DNA of 64,000 nt from Aquimarina acroporae (GCF_023195925.1 NZ_JALPRE010000001.1:248001-312000); one strand, 5' to 3'; counted from the stretch's first letter, positions 35,090 through 44,972 are shown. Made by a program: numbers and translations. The notes: a model not told the origin generated them from the letters alone.

Positions 35090-36202
35090 ATGAAATCTTT
35101 AATTGCGTTCATTATTTTTTTGATCCTCTCCTTCTCTTCTATTATTGCTAACTCTGATGCTGCTTTAAAAGTAGATTTTGTGACCGGTAATCCTGAAATT
35201 ACTTCTATAAATGCTATGACTTTTGGTCCAGAAAGCATATTGTTTATAGGAGACAGTAAATCTGCACAAATAGTTGCCGTAGATTTAAGTGCTCACACTA
35301 AAGTTGATAATTCAAAAGTGAAAATAGACCAGCTAGACAAAACCATTGCAGACATGCTGGGAACACAAATAGACCAAATACAAATAACCGATATGGTGGT
35401 CAATCAAGAAAACAACAACATCTATATCTCTGTTACTCATAGTTCTGGGACTCCAATACTTTTTAGAGTAGAAAACAATGCTCTTAAACAAATTTCGCTA
35501 GATGATGTTTCTTTCAGTAAAATTAGTTTGGTAGACCCTATTTCAAAAGAAAGCAAAGATCGCCGAGGTCGAGAGTTAAGAAAATGGGCAGTGGCTGATA
35601 TAAAATATACTAAAGGAAAAATATTACTTTCGGGCTTGAGCAATAAAGAATTTGCATCTACCTTCAGAACTATCGATTTTCCCTTTACCGATAAACAGGA
35701 ATATGGTTCTTTAGAAATATACCATGCAGCCCATGGCAAGTTTGAGACACATGCTCCTATTAAAACATTCTTACCAACTACGATGGGCGATACGTCCTAT
35801 ATTGTTGCTGCCTACACATGTACACCGCTAGTAGTATTTCCTTTAGACGAGGTGAAATCTGGTAAACATCATAAAGGTAGAACTGTGGCAGAACTTGGAA
35901 GTGGAAACTCACCTTTAGATATCGTTGAAGTAAAAAGTGATGATACCCGATACTTACTAATAGCCAACAATAACCGCCCTTTAATGCGATTAGACTTTAA
36001 AGATCTTGAAGCTTATAAAGGATCACTTACAAATCCAGTTACAATCAAGGGAGCCGCAGAAGGAGTAAATTATGTAAATATGCCTTTTGTGAATGTACAA
36101 CAGTTAGATGCATATGGAGCCAATGGGTATGTTTTAATACAGAGAGAATCCTCTGGAAACCTAGCTTTAAAACAAGGTAGAAACTGGTGGATACAGAAAT
36201 AA
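35090..36202 (+). CDS. Exported beta-propeller-like protein
   Basis: 370 residues from ATG 35090. Signal peptide LIAFIIFLILSFSSIIANSDAA. Repeating strands of propeller type (INAMTFGPESILFIGDSKSAQIVAVDL, NNNIYISVTHSSGTPILFRVENN, TRYLLIANNNRPLMRLDFKDL) resemble YncE/NHL-like blades. Function unknown. The next gene, an exported Ig-like protein, starts 43 bases later on the same strand, so the two are probably partners. Confidence 0.7.
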   Translation: MKSLIAFIIFLILSFSSIIANSDAALKVDFVTGNPEITSINAMTFGPESILFIGDSKSAQIVAVDLSAHTKVDNSKVKIDQLDKTIADMLGTQIDQIQITDMVVNQENNNIYISVTHSSGTPILFRVENNALKQISLDDVSFSKISLVDPISKESKDRRGRELRKWAVADIKYTKGKILLSGLSNKEFASTFRTIDFPFTDKQEYGSLEIYHAAHGKFETHAPIKTFLPTTMGDTSYIVAAYTCTPLVVFPLDEVKSGKHHKGRTVAELGSGNSPLDIVEVKSDDTRYLLIANNNRPLMRLDFKDLEAYKGSLTNPVTIKGAAEGVNYVNMPFVNVQQLDAYGANGYVLIQRESSGNLALKQGRNWWIQK

Positions 36203-36245
36203 CCGGCCTCCCGTTTTAGTATTTAGCCATCTTACGATAAAATAC

Positions 36246-37295
36246 ATGAAGTTTTTTGTTAACTTTTTTCTTTTGCAGATTTGCATATGTATAGGATATG
36301 CTCAAGAAGTAAGTGATTTTATCACAAATAAGAACTTTATTGCGATAAAATCACGAGATGCTACAAAAAGTATAAGAGTTTATAAAGACTACTTATCTAA
36401 AGAGCAGTTATCCCAAGCTATTCCTATTATTGGTAAAACAAAAATAACCGATAAAGAAACAAGGTTCACCCCTATAGTACCATTTAATTGGAATCAAGCG
36501 TATACAGTAATTTATAACTCAACAATTGAACATTTTACAATTGAGCTCCCTTCTGATTATAAACATCTTAAGGTAATCTCTGTTTACCCTTCTTCGAAAC
36601 TAGTCCCTGCCAATATTTTAAAGTGGTATGTTAGATTTTCTAAACCCGTAAATGAAGCTTCAATTTACGATCACCTTCATTTCATCACTAAAAAAGGAGA
36701 TACATTATCTAACGCTACATTATTTTTGAAAAATCCATTGATCAGTGAACAGGGTAAACTTTTAACCATTTGGGTAGAACCAGGTCGGCAAAAACGCGCA
36801 TTGAAACCAAACCAAAAATTAGGTCCTGTATTTGTACCCGAAAAAGAATATACTCTAGCGATATCTAAAACCATAAAAGACGGATCTGGTATTACTATGA
36901 ATAAAAGCTTTCAGAATATTTTTATGATCTCCGAAGCTGATAGAACAAAACCAAATATCAAAAAGTGGAAGTTACTACCCCCGAAAAAGAATACGAGATT
37001 TCATCTGGAAATTCAAACTAATGAAATCTTAGATTACGGAAGTGCAACGCACAGTTTCAGTATCTTAAATAATCGTAATTCAAGAATTGAAGGGCAATGG
37101 GAACTCAAAAACCAAGATAGCTCATTGGTATTCTCTCCTAATCAATCTTGGGAATCAGGAACATATAAAATTATCATCAATCCACAACTTGAAGATACCG
37201 CAGGTAATAATCTGGAACGATTGTTTGATCAAGACATAAAAAAGAACAACCAATCACCTCAATCTACCTTTCAAATACATTTTACCGTTAATTAA
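36246..37295 (+). CDS. Exported protein with bacterial Ig-like (Big_5) features
   Basis: 349 residues with signal peptide FFVNFFLLQICICIGYAQ. Central segments LKWYVRFSKPVNEASIYDHLHFI and SWESGTYKIIINPQLEDTAGNNLERLF are characteristic of Big_5-type Ig-like domains, in which a final DxxGN motif is typical. Possibly two or three such domains in tandem. Companion of the preceding propeller-like protein. No enzymatic motif seen. Confidence 0.7.
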   Translation: MKFFVNFFLLQICICIGYAQEVSDFITNKNFIAIKSRDATKSIRVYKDYLSKEQLSQAIPIIGKTKITDKETRFTPIVPFNWNQAYTVIYNSTIEHFTIELPSDYKHLKVISVYPSSKLVPANILKWYVRFSKPVNEASIYDHLHFITKKGDTLSNATLFLKNPLISEQGKLLTIWVEPGRQKRALKPNQKLGPVFVPEKEYTLAISKTIKDGSGITMNKSFQNIFMISEADRTKPNIKKWKLLPPKKNTRFHLEIQTNEILDYGSATHSFSILNNRNSRIEGQWELKNQDSSLVFSPNQSWESGTYKIIINPQLEDTAGNNLERLFDQDIKKNNQSPQSTFQIHFTVN

Positions 37296-37337
37296 AATCG
37301 AATTCCATCTCAATAATTATTTTGATATTTTTATAAA

Positions 37338-37901
37338 ATGAATCCGTTTATAAAATATATCAAACAATATGTTACTATCTCAGAAATAACTGAAAAAGAG
37401 ATCCTTAGCATATTATTGAAAGAGAACGTATCTAAAGGGCATGTTTTTCTAGAAGAAGGTAGTATATGCAATCGGATATATTTTATAATTGAAGGGACCC
37501 TCAGAACATATTTTTATCAAAATGGTAAGGATATCACTTATTGGATTTACCCTGAAAACATGATGGTTACTTCGTGGCATAGCTATATTCTTAGAAAACC
37601 TTCTTTAGAATATATCGAAGCTACTGAAAACGCTACAGTTTTATCTATAAATTATATCGAATGGCAGGAACTGTATGAAAAACATCCTCAATTAGAACGG
37701 TTTGGAAGATTGATGATTGAAGAACAAATGGCTCTATTGGATGATTTTTATAAAGGATATTATTTATTATCTGCCAAAGAAAAATATGAACTGCTAGTAC
37801 GAAGTTTTCCTAGTATCACACAACGAACCAATCTTGGGCATATTGCTTCTATGCTGGGGATATCACAAGAAACACTGAGTAGAATTAGAAAAAAGCTATA
37901 A
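37338..37901 (+). CDS. Crp/Fnr-family regulator
   Basis: 187 residues: a cyclic-nucleotide-binding-like beta roll (~20-115; EGSICNRIYFIIEGTLRTYFYQNGKDITYWIYPENM) and a short C-terminal HTH with IASMLGISQETLSRIRKKL. Cysteine clusters for an iron-sulfur cluster are absent, so it is not a redox FNR. It precedes a perfect TTGAC-N4-GTCAA box ahead of the next gene, placed as for class II activation. Likely activator of the 37999-39361 genes. Confidence 0.88.
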   Translation: MNPFIKYIKQYVTISEITEKEILSILLKENVSKGHVFLEEGSICNRIYFIIEGTLRTYFYQNGKDITYWIYPENMMVTSWHSYILRKPSLEYIEATENATVLSINYIEWQELYEKHPQLERFGRLMIEEQMALLDDFYKGYYLLSAKEKYELLVRSFPSITQRTNLGHIASMLGISQETLSRIRKKL

Positions 37902-37939
37902 TCAATTTATACTTCAATCTTTTTTAATGTGCTTCTATT

Positions 37940-37985
37940 TTTTGACTTAAGTCAAAATTTATGTCAAATTTGGAGAATACTTTTG
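37940..37985 (+). promoter_or_regulatory. FNR-like box and promoter
   Basis: TTTTGACTTAAGTCAAAA (37940-37957), a perfect 18-bp palindrome with the TTGAC-N4-GTCAA core of Crp/Fnr-family sites, followed by an exact -7 box TACTTTTG (37978-37985). The box centre lies about 43 bases upstream of the expected start, the class II activator position. No good -33 TTG is present, in keeping with activator dependence. Confidence 0.7.
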
Positions 37986-37998
37986 TAAAAAAATAAAT

Positions 37999-38481
37999 AT
38001 GAAATCATCTACTTTATTATTCAGAAGTATCGCAATACTCATAGTAATTGCAGGTGTAGCCCATTTGGTATCATTTACTTCTACCAATACAGATGTCCCA
38101 AAAGGAACAACCTACAAAGCGAACAATGTACCCATAGACAATTCTGAAACCGATTATATTATTGGTAAATGGAGTGTATCACACCAATCAAAAGAATTTA
38201 CAGGGAATATTATTTATGAATTTAAAAAAGAAGGCCAAGTTTTTAGCGCATATATTTACGAATATGTAGATGAAAATGGAAATAATCAAAAAGGTGAAGG
38301 CACAAAGATATTAACCATTGATAAATTTGACGGTTATAAAGGAACCGGAAAATATACCGTTACCTATCAGGAACAAAAGTATGAGATAAAATGTACAATT
38401 GATATGATAGATGAAAACTCCTTTACTATGAGCTATGATTATTATGGCTATAGTGATGTTGAAACATGGAAAAAGCTTTAA
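37999..38481 (+). CDS. Membrane-anchored lipocalin-like protein, hypothetical
   Basis: 160 residues. N-terminal hydrophobic helix (SIAILIVIAGVAHLVSFTS), then a strand-rich domain IIGKWSVSHQSKEFTGNIIYEFKKEGQVFSAYIYEY, ending YYGYSDVETWKKL. It resembles small DUF2147/lipocalin-like exported proteins but no certain match. Its stop is 1 base before the ATG of the sterol-desaturase-type gene, so they are co-expressed under the FNR-like box. Confidence 0.65.
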   Translation: MKSSTLLFRSIAILIVIAGVAHLVSFTSTNTDVPKGTTYKANNVPIDNSETDYIIGKWSVSHQSKEFTGNIIYEFKKEGQVFSAYIYEYVDENGNNQKGEGTKILTIDKFDGYKGTGKYTVTYQEQKYEIKCTIDMIDENSFTMSYDYYGYSDVETWKKL

Positions 38482-38482
38482 T

Positions 38483-39361
38483 ATGATAGAGTTCTTATCA
38501 AAACAATTAAATTGGATAGACGTAGAATATTGGTTCTATATATTTAACGATTTAAGTTTGCTATACCTCATTTTACCTTTTTTTATACTGGAACTAATTC
38601 GTTATGCTTACTTAAAACGATTAAATAGGGATTTAATTTTAGATTCCATAGCCAACATAATCACTTTTGGTGCTTTTTTAATCACTGAAGTATTTCTGGG
38701 AATACTGGCAATTACCAAAGTCTATTTTTGGATTTACAACAACTTTAGTTTACCTCATCTGGAACTGAATTGGACAACTATTTTTTGTGCTATTCTACTA
38801 GCTGATTTTGCATACTACTGGGAACATCGCTTAATGCACAGAATAGGATTAGGATGGGCTACTCATACAGTACACCATAGTTCTCCGCATTTTAATATGT
38901 CTGTGGCTTATCGATTTGGCCCGTTAGACGCTATTTTACCAATAGTTTTTTCCTTACCTATTGTAATGCTAGGGTTTGATCCTATACTAGTATTATTATC
39001 GGAAGTCTTTGTTCAGGTTTTTCAAACCCTATTACATACCGAAATTATTGGAAAACTTACCAAACCTGTTGAGTACATATTCAATACCCCGTCTCACCAT
39101 CGAGTGCATCATGGATCAAACAAACAATATTGGGATAAGAACTATGGTGGAATACTAATTATTTGGGACAGGTTACTCGGAACTTTTGAACCGGAAGAAG
39201 AAAAAGTGATTTACGGAATTTCTGAGCCTCTAAACTCTACAAACCCTATCAAGGTTTTCTTTCATGGTATTTCAAGACTTTACTCTAAACTTAAAAAAAC
39301 TCAAGGAGCCAAAAACAAAATATTAATATTAATAAAACCTCCCGATTGGGAGCCAAAATAA
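38483..39361 (+). CDS. Sterol desaturase / fatty-acid hydroxylase superfamily protein
   Basis: 292 residues from ATG 38483. Four or so membrane helices and the eight-histidine di-iron signature in three clusters: HRLMH, HTVHHSSPH and HHRVHHGSNK. Catalyses O2-dependent hydroxylation or desaturation of a lipid or small hydrophobic substrate at the membrane; substrate unknown. Second gene of the Crp/Fnr-linked unit, and distinct from 55204. Confidence 0.9.
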   Translation: MIEFLSKQLNWIDVEYWFYIFNDLSLLYLILPFFILELIRYAYLKRLNRDLILDSIANIITFGAFLITEVFLGILAITKVYFWIYNNFSLPHLELNWTTIFCAILLADFAYYWEHRLMHRIGLGWATHTVHHSSPHFNMSVAYRFGPLDAILPIVFSLPIVMLGFDPILVLLSEVFVQVFQTLLHTEIIGKLTKPVEYIFNTPSHHRVHHGSNKQYWDKNYGGILIIWDRLLGTFEPEEEKVIYGISEPLNSTNPIKVFFHGISRLYSKLKKTQGAKNKILILIKPPDWEPK

Positions 39362-39374
39362 TTTTTTCATTAAA

Positions 39375-39402
39375 AAATCCCGAACTTTTACATTCGGGAT
39401 TT
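39375..39402. terminator. Bidirectional terminator
   Basis: AAATCCCGAA/TTCGGGATTT, perfect 10-bp stem, 8-base loop, A/T runs on both sides, between convergent genes. Confidence 0.75.
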
Positions 39403-39426
39403 TTCTTAGATTATGTTGTGATCAAA

Positions 39427-42400
39427 TTACCTCTTTACAAATTTTTGAGACCACTTCTTATCGTCGTGATATAGCTCAAGAAGATATAGCCCATTGGATA
39501 AATTAGAAACATCTATATTATCAGTTACTATTTTACCTTTCATTACTATTTGCCCCGAATAGTTTAAGATTTTATAATCTTGTATTTCCTTTTGTAACCC
39601 TTTTATAAACAGTTTCCCTTCTTTTAAAGGATTAGGGTATATTCGTAATGCTTCAGAAATATTTGCATCAACAACATCTTGTTCCTTTGCCGATACTACT
39701 CCACCAATATTTATGGTATAATCCTCCACTTCACCATAGGTAAAAGTTTCACATGGGCTCGGTGCAGCGTTGTATTTCATAGACACTCGCATTCTAGTAT
39801 TACCCGACAAAGCCGATGAAGGAACAGTAAAATTATAGGATTGATTTGCACTACTAGTGGTAGACTCGCTGACTATTTGTTCAGAAGATTCAAACGTGCC
39901 ATTCTTGTTGTAGTCTATCCACACCCCCCAAAACTCTGTATAAGAAGTACTGGCAAAACCAACACTTAAGGTAATTGTATTTGCTCCATATGGAATATCT
40001 GCAACCAAACTGGTAAAATCAGCATATCCCCCATTTGCACTGGTAGCATTATTTATGCCTGTAAGACCTACAAAATCAATATATTCAAAATTAACATTAT
40101 TTCCTTGCGAACTACAGTAGGTAATATCTCCTTCTGCGGTGGTTACACTTACCACATTACTCGATGGAGATTCGTTTCCTGCAGCATCTTTGGCGCGTAC
40201 CGAAAAACTATAGGATGTATTTGGGTTTAGACCAGACACTACGTATACTAAACTGGAAACTGTTGTTAGCAAAGACGAGTCTTGATAAATTTCATAACCA
40301 GTTACTCCTATATTATCTGCAGAAGCCTCCCAAGATAAGGTTACCCCTACAGATGTTATGTTGGACGAAACAACGTTGGTAGGCGCCGTTGGAGCTTCGG
40401 TATCAGGAGTAGATGAGAAAATAGTAATGTTATCTATCGCCATATCACTTCTCCAGCTAGAGCCGGTAATTCCTTTAAACTGTAACTTGATTACACCACC
40501 TGCATATGCCGAAAGGTCTAAAGAGGCTTGATTCCACACATCTCCTAAATCTCCATTTTGAGACCATATCGAAGTATAATTTGCACCATCATCAGTGCTA
40601 ATTAATAACTCCATACTACCCATAGTGGCTCCATACATATGGTATCCGAATTCTAAACTAGCACCAGACAACGCCGATAAATCAATACAAGGACTATCTA
40701 ATATTGCAGTTTTACTAGGACTTCCATTTGCACTTCTAGATGCCTCTGTAAACAAATAAAATGCCCCCTGCTGACCCGTAGACGGACCAGTAGTTTGCGA
40801 TGGAGTACCTCCAGAATCACGGGTCCATTCTATATCATCACCTGAAGCATTAGTCCAACTACCAAAACCAGATTCAAAGCTTTCAGTATACGGAAAACTA
40901 TTAATACCTGCACAAGCAGGAATATCTGTAGTTGTGAAATTGACAGAGTCACTATAAGAAGAACTTGCTCCTCCAGCACATTTGCTTCTTACCTGAGCTT
41001 CATAACTAGTATTGGCACTCAACCCTGTAATCGTAAATGTATTTGTTCCTATTGGTGCTACGATCCAATTGGCGTTTCCTATTTCTCGATAACGAATATC
41101 ATAGGTAGCTCCTGAACTATCATTCCAATTTAAAGTTACCGTTGAAGCCTGCACATTTGAAGCCGAAAGCCCCGTAGGCGTTATTCCTCCAATTGGAGTT
41201 AGTTGAACATCTTGTACTACTGTCGCATAATCGGCAATGGTAATACCAGTGATCGTTAGAGACTCATAACATTCTGCTTCAAATTCCAAACTATAGGTAC
41301 CTGCTTTTATAGGTCTATAGTAATCTCCTTCTGGCAATTCTGTGGGAACCCAAGTCTCAAAATTTTCCTTACCCACTACGGTAACTTTTGCTGCAATTGG
41401 TTCATTGGTAACGGCATCTGTAACCACCCCGCGTATTCCATAATTTACTTGTTTTAAGAAGGCTATAAGGGCATCGACATTATAATTCCAAAAATTAACC
41501 AACTGACTTGCTGGAGGAGTTTTATCATTAGATAATTCTACCGTTACCTCTCTACCTTTTTTAAAATAGATTTGGTAATCTTGTCTACCTCCCTGCACCT
41601 CATACCAAGCATACCCATTCGTGATCCCATTATTCAGTGCATCAAAATACCCTGCAGGACTATTGGCCTGACAAAAATCCCGATATTCTTCAGAAATATG
41701 GATAAAGTAATCTTCATCAGGATGTGCTCCTGCAAAGGTATCCCAGGGATAGTTTATTAGTTCTATTCCTCCGTGAAAATTGGCAGATAACACAAAATGC
41801 TTAGTATCTGCAAAATTCATAAAAGCAAGGGTTTCGGTTTGATATGCATTCCCATCTGGATTTGCACCATCATCAGGATCGGGATAATTCCTATTTAAAT
41901 CTACGTTATTCGCATTTCCTCTTGTGGCATTAGCAATAGATGTATTATTAGGACTGTTTCTATACGTTCCGTCAGGGTTTGCCAGTGGGTTAATCCATAC
42001 CTCACTATTGTCCAAAAGGTTTTTGATTTCTGCATGCCTCGGGTGACTAGTATCCTGATAAGCCGTTAACAAAAGATCTATGAGATTAAGCATCATAGGA
42101 TACCCTGCGATTTCATCACCATGCATTGTAGATGTGTACATCACCCTTGGTTCCTGCTCATTACTGTTAACATTGTCAGACAGTTTTACAAACAATATAT
42201 CCTTATCTCCTTCTGTAGTAGCACCAATATTTTCTAGTTTACATAACGTTGGATTATTGGTTGCGAAGTCATTCATCATACTTACATAGTCATCATATGT
42301 GGGATATGCAGTAAGAGGAAACGTAGCGGCTTTAACTGCCAAGTCTGAAGTCATTGTTCGCTCTCCGGTAATATTATCTTCTGGATACACCCGAAAAGGA

Positions 42401-42660
42401 ATCTGTTTGTTCAAAAAGTTGGAAAACTGGGTGGCATTAGCCATTGCCTTTACTGTTCGAGTAGCTTCATCGTAGTGAACAATAGATATTTCTTTGGTTA
42501 CTGAAGACAGCTCTGATTTACTAATTACTACAAAGTCAAAAATTACCTCACCTTTTAGGTTAAGGTATGCATTGGCTAGTTCTTTGTCGTTTTGTTGTGC
42601 GAGAATGGGAACGCTCATGGTGCATAACACCAAAAGCATCATAATTGTACTTCTTTTCAT
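39427..42660 (-). CDS. Secreted M14 zinc carboxypeptidase with FN3 domains and T9SS tail
   Basis: 1077 residues. Signal peptide to ~22; M14 catalytic domain ~115-405 with zinc motif HGDE (STMHGDEIAGYPM), the substrate-binding NPDGTYRNSP and a catalytic glutamate in KGREVTVELSNDKTP. Next a carboxypeptidase-regulatory-like beta domain (GIRGVVTDAVTNEPIAAKVTV), an FN3 domain, a MAM-like segment, a second FN3, a GEVED-type domain (YGEVEDYTI) and a C-terminal type A sorting domain (IYPNPLKEGKLFIKG). Exported by the type IX system and cell-surface bound or released; degrades peptides. Confidence 0.93.
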   Translation of the reverse strand: MKRSTIMMLLVLCTMSVPILAQQNDKELANAYLNLKGEVIFDFVVISKSELSSVTKEISIVHYDEATRTVKAMANATQFSNFLNKQIPFRVYPEDNITGERTMTSDLAVKAATFPLTAYPTYDDYVSMMNDFATNNPTLCKLENIGATTEGDKDILFVKLSDNVNSNEQEPRVMYTSTMHGDEIAGYPMMLNLIDLLLTAYQDTSHPRHAEIKNLLDNSEVWINPLANPDGTYRNSPNNTSIANATRGNANNVDLNRNYPDPDDGANPDGNAYQTETLAFMNFADTKHFVLSANFHGGIELINYPWDTFAGAHPDEDYFIHISEEYRDFCQANSPAGYFDALNNGITNGYAWYEVQGGRQDYQIYFKKGREVTVELSNDKTPPASQLVNFWNYNVDALIAFLKQVNYGIRGVVTDAVTNEPIAAKVTVVGKENFETWVPTELPEGDYYRPIKAGTYSLEFEAECYESLTITGITIADYATVVQDVQLTPIGGITPTGLSASNVQASTVTLNWNDSSGATYDIRYREIGNANWIVAPIGTNTFTITGLSANTSYEAQVRSKCAGGASSSYSDSVNFTTTDIPACAGINSFPYTESFESGFGSWTNASGDDIEWTRDSGGTPSQTTGPSTGQQGAFYLFTEASRSANGSPSKTAILDSPCIDLSALSGASLEFGYHMYGATMGSMELLISTDDGANYTSIWSQNGDLGDVWNQASLDLSAYAGGVIKLQFKGITGSSWRSDMAIDNITIFSSTPDTEAPTAPTNVVSSNITSVGVTLSWEASADNIGVTGYEIYQDSSLLTTVSSLVYVVSGLNPNTSYSFSVRAKDAAGNESPSSNVVSVTTAEGDITYCSSQGNNVNFEYIDFVGLTGINNATSANGGYADFTSLVADIPYGANTITLSVGFASTSYTEFWGVWIDYNKNGTFESSEQIVSESTTSSANQSYNFTVPSSALSGNTRMRVSMKYNAAPSPCETFTYGEVEDYTINIGGVVSAKEQDVVDANISEALRIYPNPLKEGKLFIKGLQKEIQDYKILNYSGQIVMKGKIVTDNIDVSNLSNGLYLLELYHDDKKWSQKFVKR

Positions 42661-42977
42661 GGTTTTAAGAGTAAATTAAAATTGAGTTAATAAATAAGAT
42701 TAATTGTGTAAATATTTAGTTATTCTAAAGGTACACGGAATTAAGCGGAATTAAAAATAACCCTTAACATTATTGATTATGAATACTATACCAATTCTAT
42801 AGTTTTCAATTGTTCTGAAGGTTTAAATAAAATTAAAATTACAAAGGTGTTATCCATCAAAAATACCTATCTTAGAAACTGCTTTATCCCACATAGTATA
42901 TACTGAAGCGCAAAAATTCACAATTTCATTTAAGCAATAGATCTTGTATAGATTAATCAACTTAAAAAACATCTCTT
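42661..42977. other. Intergenic, no gene supported
   Basis: 317 bases between divergent genes. Apart from a short direct repeat GGAATTAA-GC-GGAATTAA (42736-42753) in the M14 upstream region I see nothing specific; it must hold both promoters. Confidence 0.5.
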
Positions 42978-43859
42978 ATGGCTTATACCGATCAATTTCT
43001 AAACGCAATTCAAAAACATCTTTTATTTCACAAAATCATAGAACCTGGAGATGATATTACTAATCGCAACTTGAAAAATAATATCATTGATTTTCAAGAC
43101 AAGGCAGGTATTTATACTGACGGGATTATTGGGCCAGAAACGCTATGGGAGATTCAATTTCCATATGTAATGAGTACCGAAAAAATGAATTGGGTACGAT
43201 GCGAAGCAGATAAAATTAATGGCATTGAAGGATTTGATAATTTCATCTTGAGAGAAGATGCTGCGCGACAGTACAATTTATTAAAACAGGAAATACGAGA
43301 TCGTGGAGGTAAAATAACAAGTAGTGGCGGGAAAAGATCTTTGACCGCAGGAGTGAATAACCATAGATCGGCAAAATCTATGCACTATGCCGGACTCGCA
43401 TTAGATTTATCTATAAACTCAGGATTTTTTTCTCCCAAAACAGATCCCTTTGTAATGGTTAAAAACAAAGGAACCAATCCCAAGAGCTATTGGCAGGTAT
43501 ATTGTCGTGCGCAAGGAGGAGAACTTATCGAAATTGAAGCGACATATTGGGATAGCTGGGGATCTGGAAAAGATAAAAAGATTAAAATCAAAGATCGATT
43601 TATAGATTTTACCGCAACCGCAGAGAAATATGGTTTTCATCCTATTTCACCTCGAAGAGGATATCTTAGATCTACCAACAAACAATATTTAAGTTCAGAA
43701 TGGTGGCATTTTCAAGCTAATCCTTTGTTGATTCCTGAGTTTTCGCAATTTGGAATAGAACTTCTTAAAATTGAAGACTACTCTCCTGAATTCATAAGAA
43801 TGCAAAATCGAAGTATTTGGGGTAATCGTAAATCAATTTTTAGAAAAAACTGGTGGTAA
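42978..43859 (+). CDS. M15-type peptidase with peptidoglycan-binding-like N-terminus
   Basis: 293 residues without a signal peptide. N-terminal PG-binding-like segment (NLKNNIIDFQDKAGIYTDGIIGPETLWEI). M15/VanY-like catalytic half: SMHYAGLALDL (zinc His and Asp) and SEWWHFQ (catalytic Glu, zinc His). Predicted D,D-carboxypeptidase or endolysin-like peptidoglycan hydrolase. Absence of an export signal suggests release through a phage-like or holin route, or as an effector; the phage-tail genes of this window are 14 kb away. Confidence 0.85.
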   Translation: MAYTDQFLNAIQKHLLFHKIIEPGDDITNRNLKNNIIDFQDKAGIYTDGIIGPETLWEIQFPYVMSTEKMNWVRCEADKINGIEGFDNFILREDAARQYNLLKQEIRDRGGKITSSGGKRSLTAGVNNHRSAKSMHYAGLALDLSINSGFFSPKTDPFVMVKNKGTNPKSYWQVYCRAQGGELIEIEATYWDSWGSGKDKKIKIKDRFIDFTATAEKYGFHPISPRRGYLRSTNKQYLSSEWWHFQANPLLIPEFSQFGIELLKIEDYSPEFIRMQNRSIWGNRKSIFRKNWW

Positions 43860-43890
43860 TTTTTGATCATTAAAACATTGTTTATAAATA

Positions 43891-43929
43891 AAATCCCACT
43901 ATTATGGTATTAGCATAATAGTGGGATTT
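43891..43929. terminator. Long bidirectional terminator
   Basis: AAATCCCACTATTATG pairs perfectly with CATAATAGTGGGATTT: a 16-bp stem, 7-base loop, between convergent genes. Confidence 0.85.
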
Positions 43930-43948
43930 CTTATTGGTAAATAACTAA

Positions 43949-44809
43949 TTAAACTCTTTTTTGGAAATTTTTGTTTCGTATTGATCCTCTATAGAAGATT
44001 ACAAATAATATTATTAAAGTAAATACCGAAAGAATTGAATCTTCAATGCCCATTGCTGTGCCGGTTAATAATACATCTCCTTTCAGCTCTGCATTGAATA
44101 CCACTCCAAATCGATCGACACCTGTTATATTACTTCCAAAAATAGGTTGTGCAAGATTCCATCCTAAGTGAAATGAAAAAGGTAACCATAGCCTTTTGGT
44201 ATAGGTATACATAATTCCTGTAACCAAACCAAAAATTACTCCAGTTATAGACCCTAAAACTGACCCATTAGGATTCATTAAATGTGGAAGCTCAAACAGT
44301 ACAGCCGAGACTAGTAATGCCACAATTGTTCCTTGCCAATTCTCCATGATTCTATATAGTACACCCCTAAACATTATTTCTTCGAGCATTGCTGCTCCTA
44401 TAAGAAATCCTAGTGGTGCTAAGAATAATTGAAGTCCTTCAAAACTTGTTATTTTATAAAATCCAAAAAGGTATAATATTAAAAATTCAAGTGCTATAAC
44501 TACAAGACCTAGGCCAAACCCTCCCAATAATTCTTTTATGGCCGGCTTAAATGATAACTCTGTAATTGTTCTTTTTTCATAATATTTAAATAGATAATAA
44601 TATGTGGCTGTCATTACGAGTGTACCTAGTAAGGTAACAATAACCATGACCATAGTATCTGAAGATATTATAGACGAGAATAAGGGTTTCGTAATGAACT
44701 GCTTAACCAAAAAAGTAGATAAAATACAGGTGAAAATTCCGATAATAATTTTTACGATAGGAAAGTGTAATATGCGTACCGCTAAATTGTTTTTGTTTTG
44801 ATATTCCAT
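43949..44809 (-). CDS. CPBP-family intramembrane metalloprotease
   Basis: 286 residues from ATG 44809 (the frame extends to 44911 without support). About eight membrane helices and the CAAX-protease/bacteriocin-processing motifs: EEIMFRGVLYR (the glutamate pair and arginine), FELPHLMNP and FHLGWNLAQPIFG. Membrane-embedded peptidase; substrate unknown, possibly prenylated or membrane peptides. Divergent from the LytS/LytTR pair, with three LytTR-type repeats between them, so it is probably under that system. Confidence 0.88.
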   Translation of the reverse strand: MEYQNKNNLAVRILHFPIVKIIIGIFTCILSTFLVKQFITKPLFSSIISSDTMVMVIVTLLGTLVMTATYYYLFKYYEKRTITELSFKPAIKELLGGFGLGLVVIALEFLILYLFGFYKITSFEGLQLFLAPLGFLIGAAMLEEIMFRGVLYRIMENWQGTIVALLVSAVLFELPHLMNPNGSVLGSITGVIFGLVTGIMYTYTKRLWLPFSFHLGWNLAQPIFGSNITGVDRFGVVFNAELKGDVLLTGTAMGIEDSILSVFTLIILFVIFYRGSIRNKNFQKRV

Positions 44810-44921
44810 AGTGATAAAGTTTTGATACCCCAAAAGAACTACTCCCATCACTATGGTGCTATTTATTTTAATGAACAGCCTGAAAGTCAGCACAACAAAT
44901 GTATACATCAAGATATACTCT

Positions 44922-44972
44922 GTTCATTGAAGCATATCTATAGTTCATTGATAAAAACATTATGTTCATTAA
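44922..44972 (+). promoter_or_regulatory. Three LytTR-type direct repeats at 21-bp period
   Basis: GTTCATTGA at 44922, GTTCATTGA at 44943 and GTTCATTAA at 44964: 9-bp units exactly 21 bases apart, with a decayed fourth (GTTCCTTTG) at 44986. LytTR proteins are known to bind 9-bp GTTNAT-containing repeats separated by 12-13 bp, the same period. They lie between the CPBP protease and the LytS/LytTR operon and can serve both. Confidence 0.75.
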
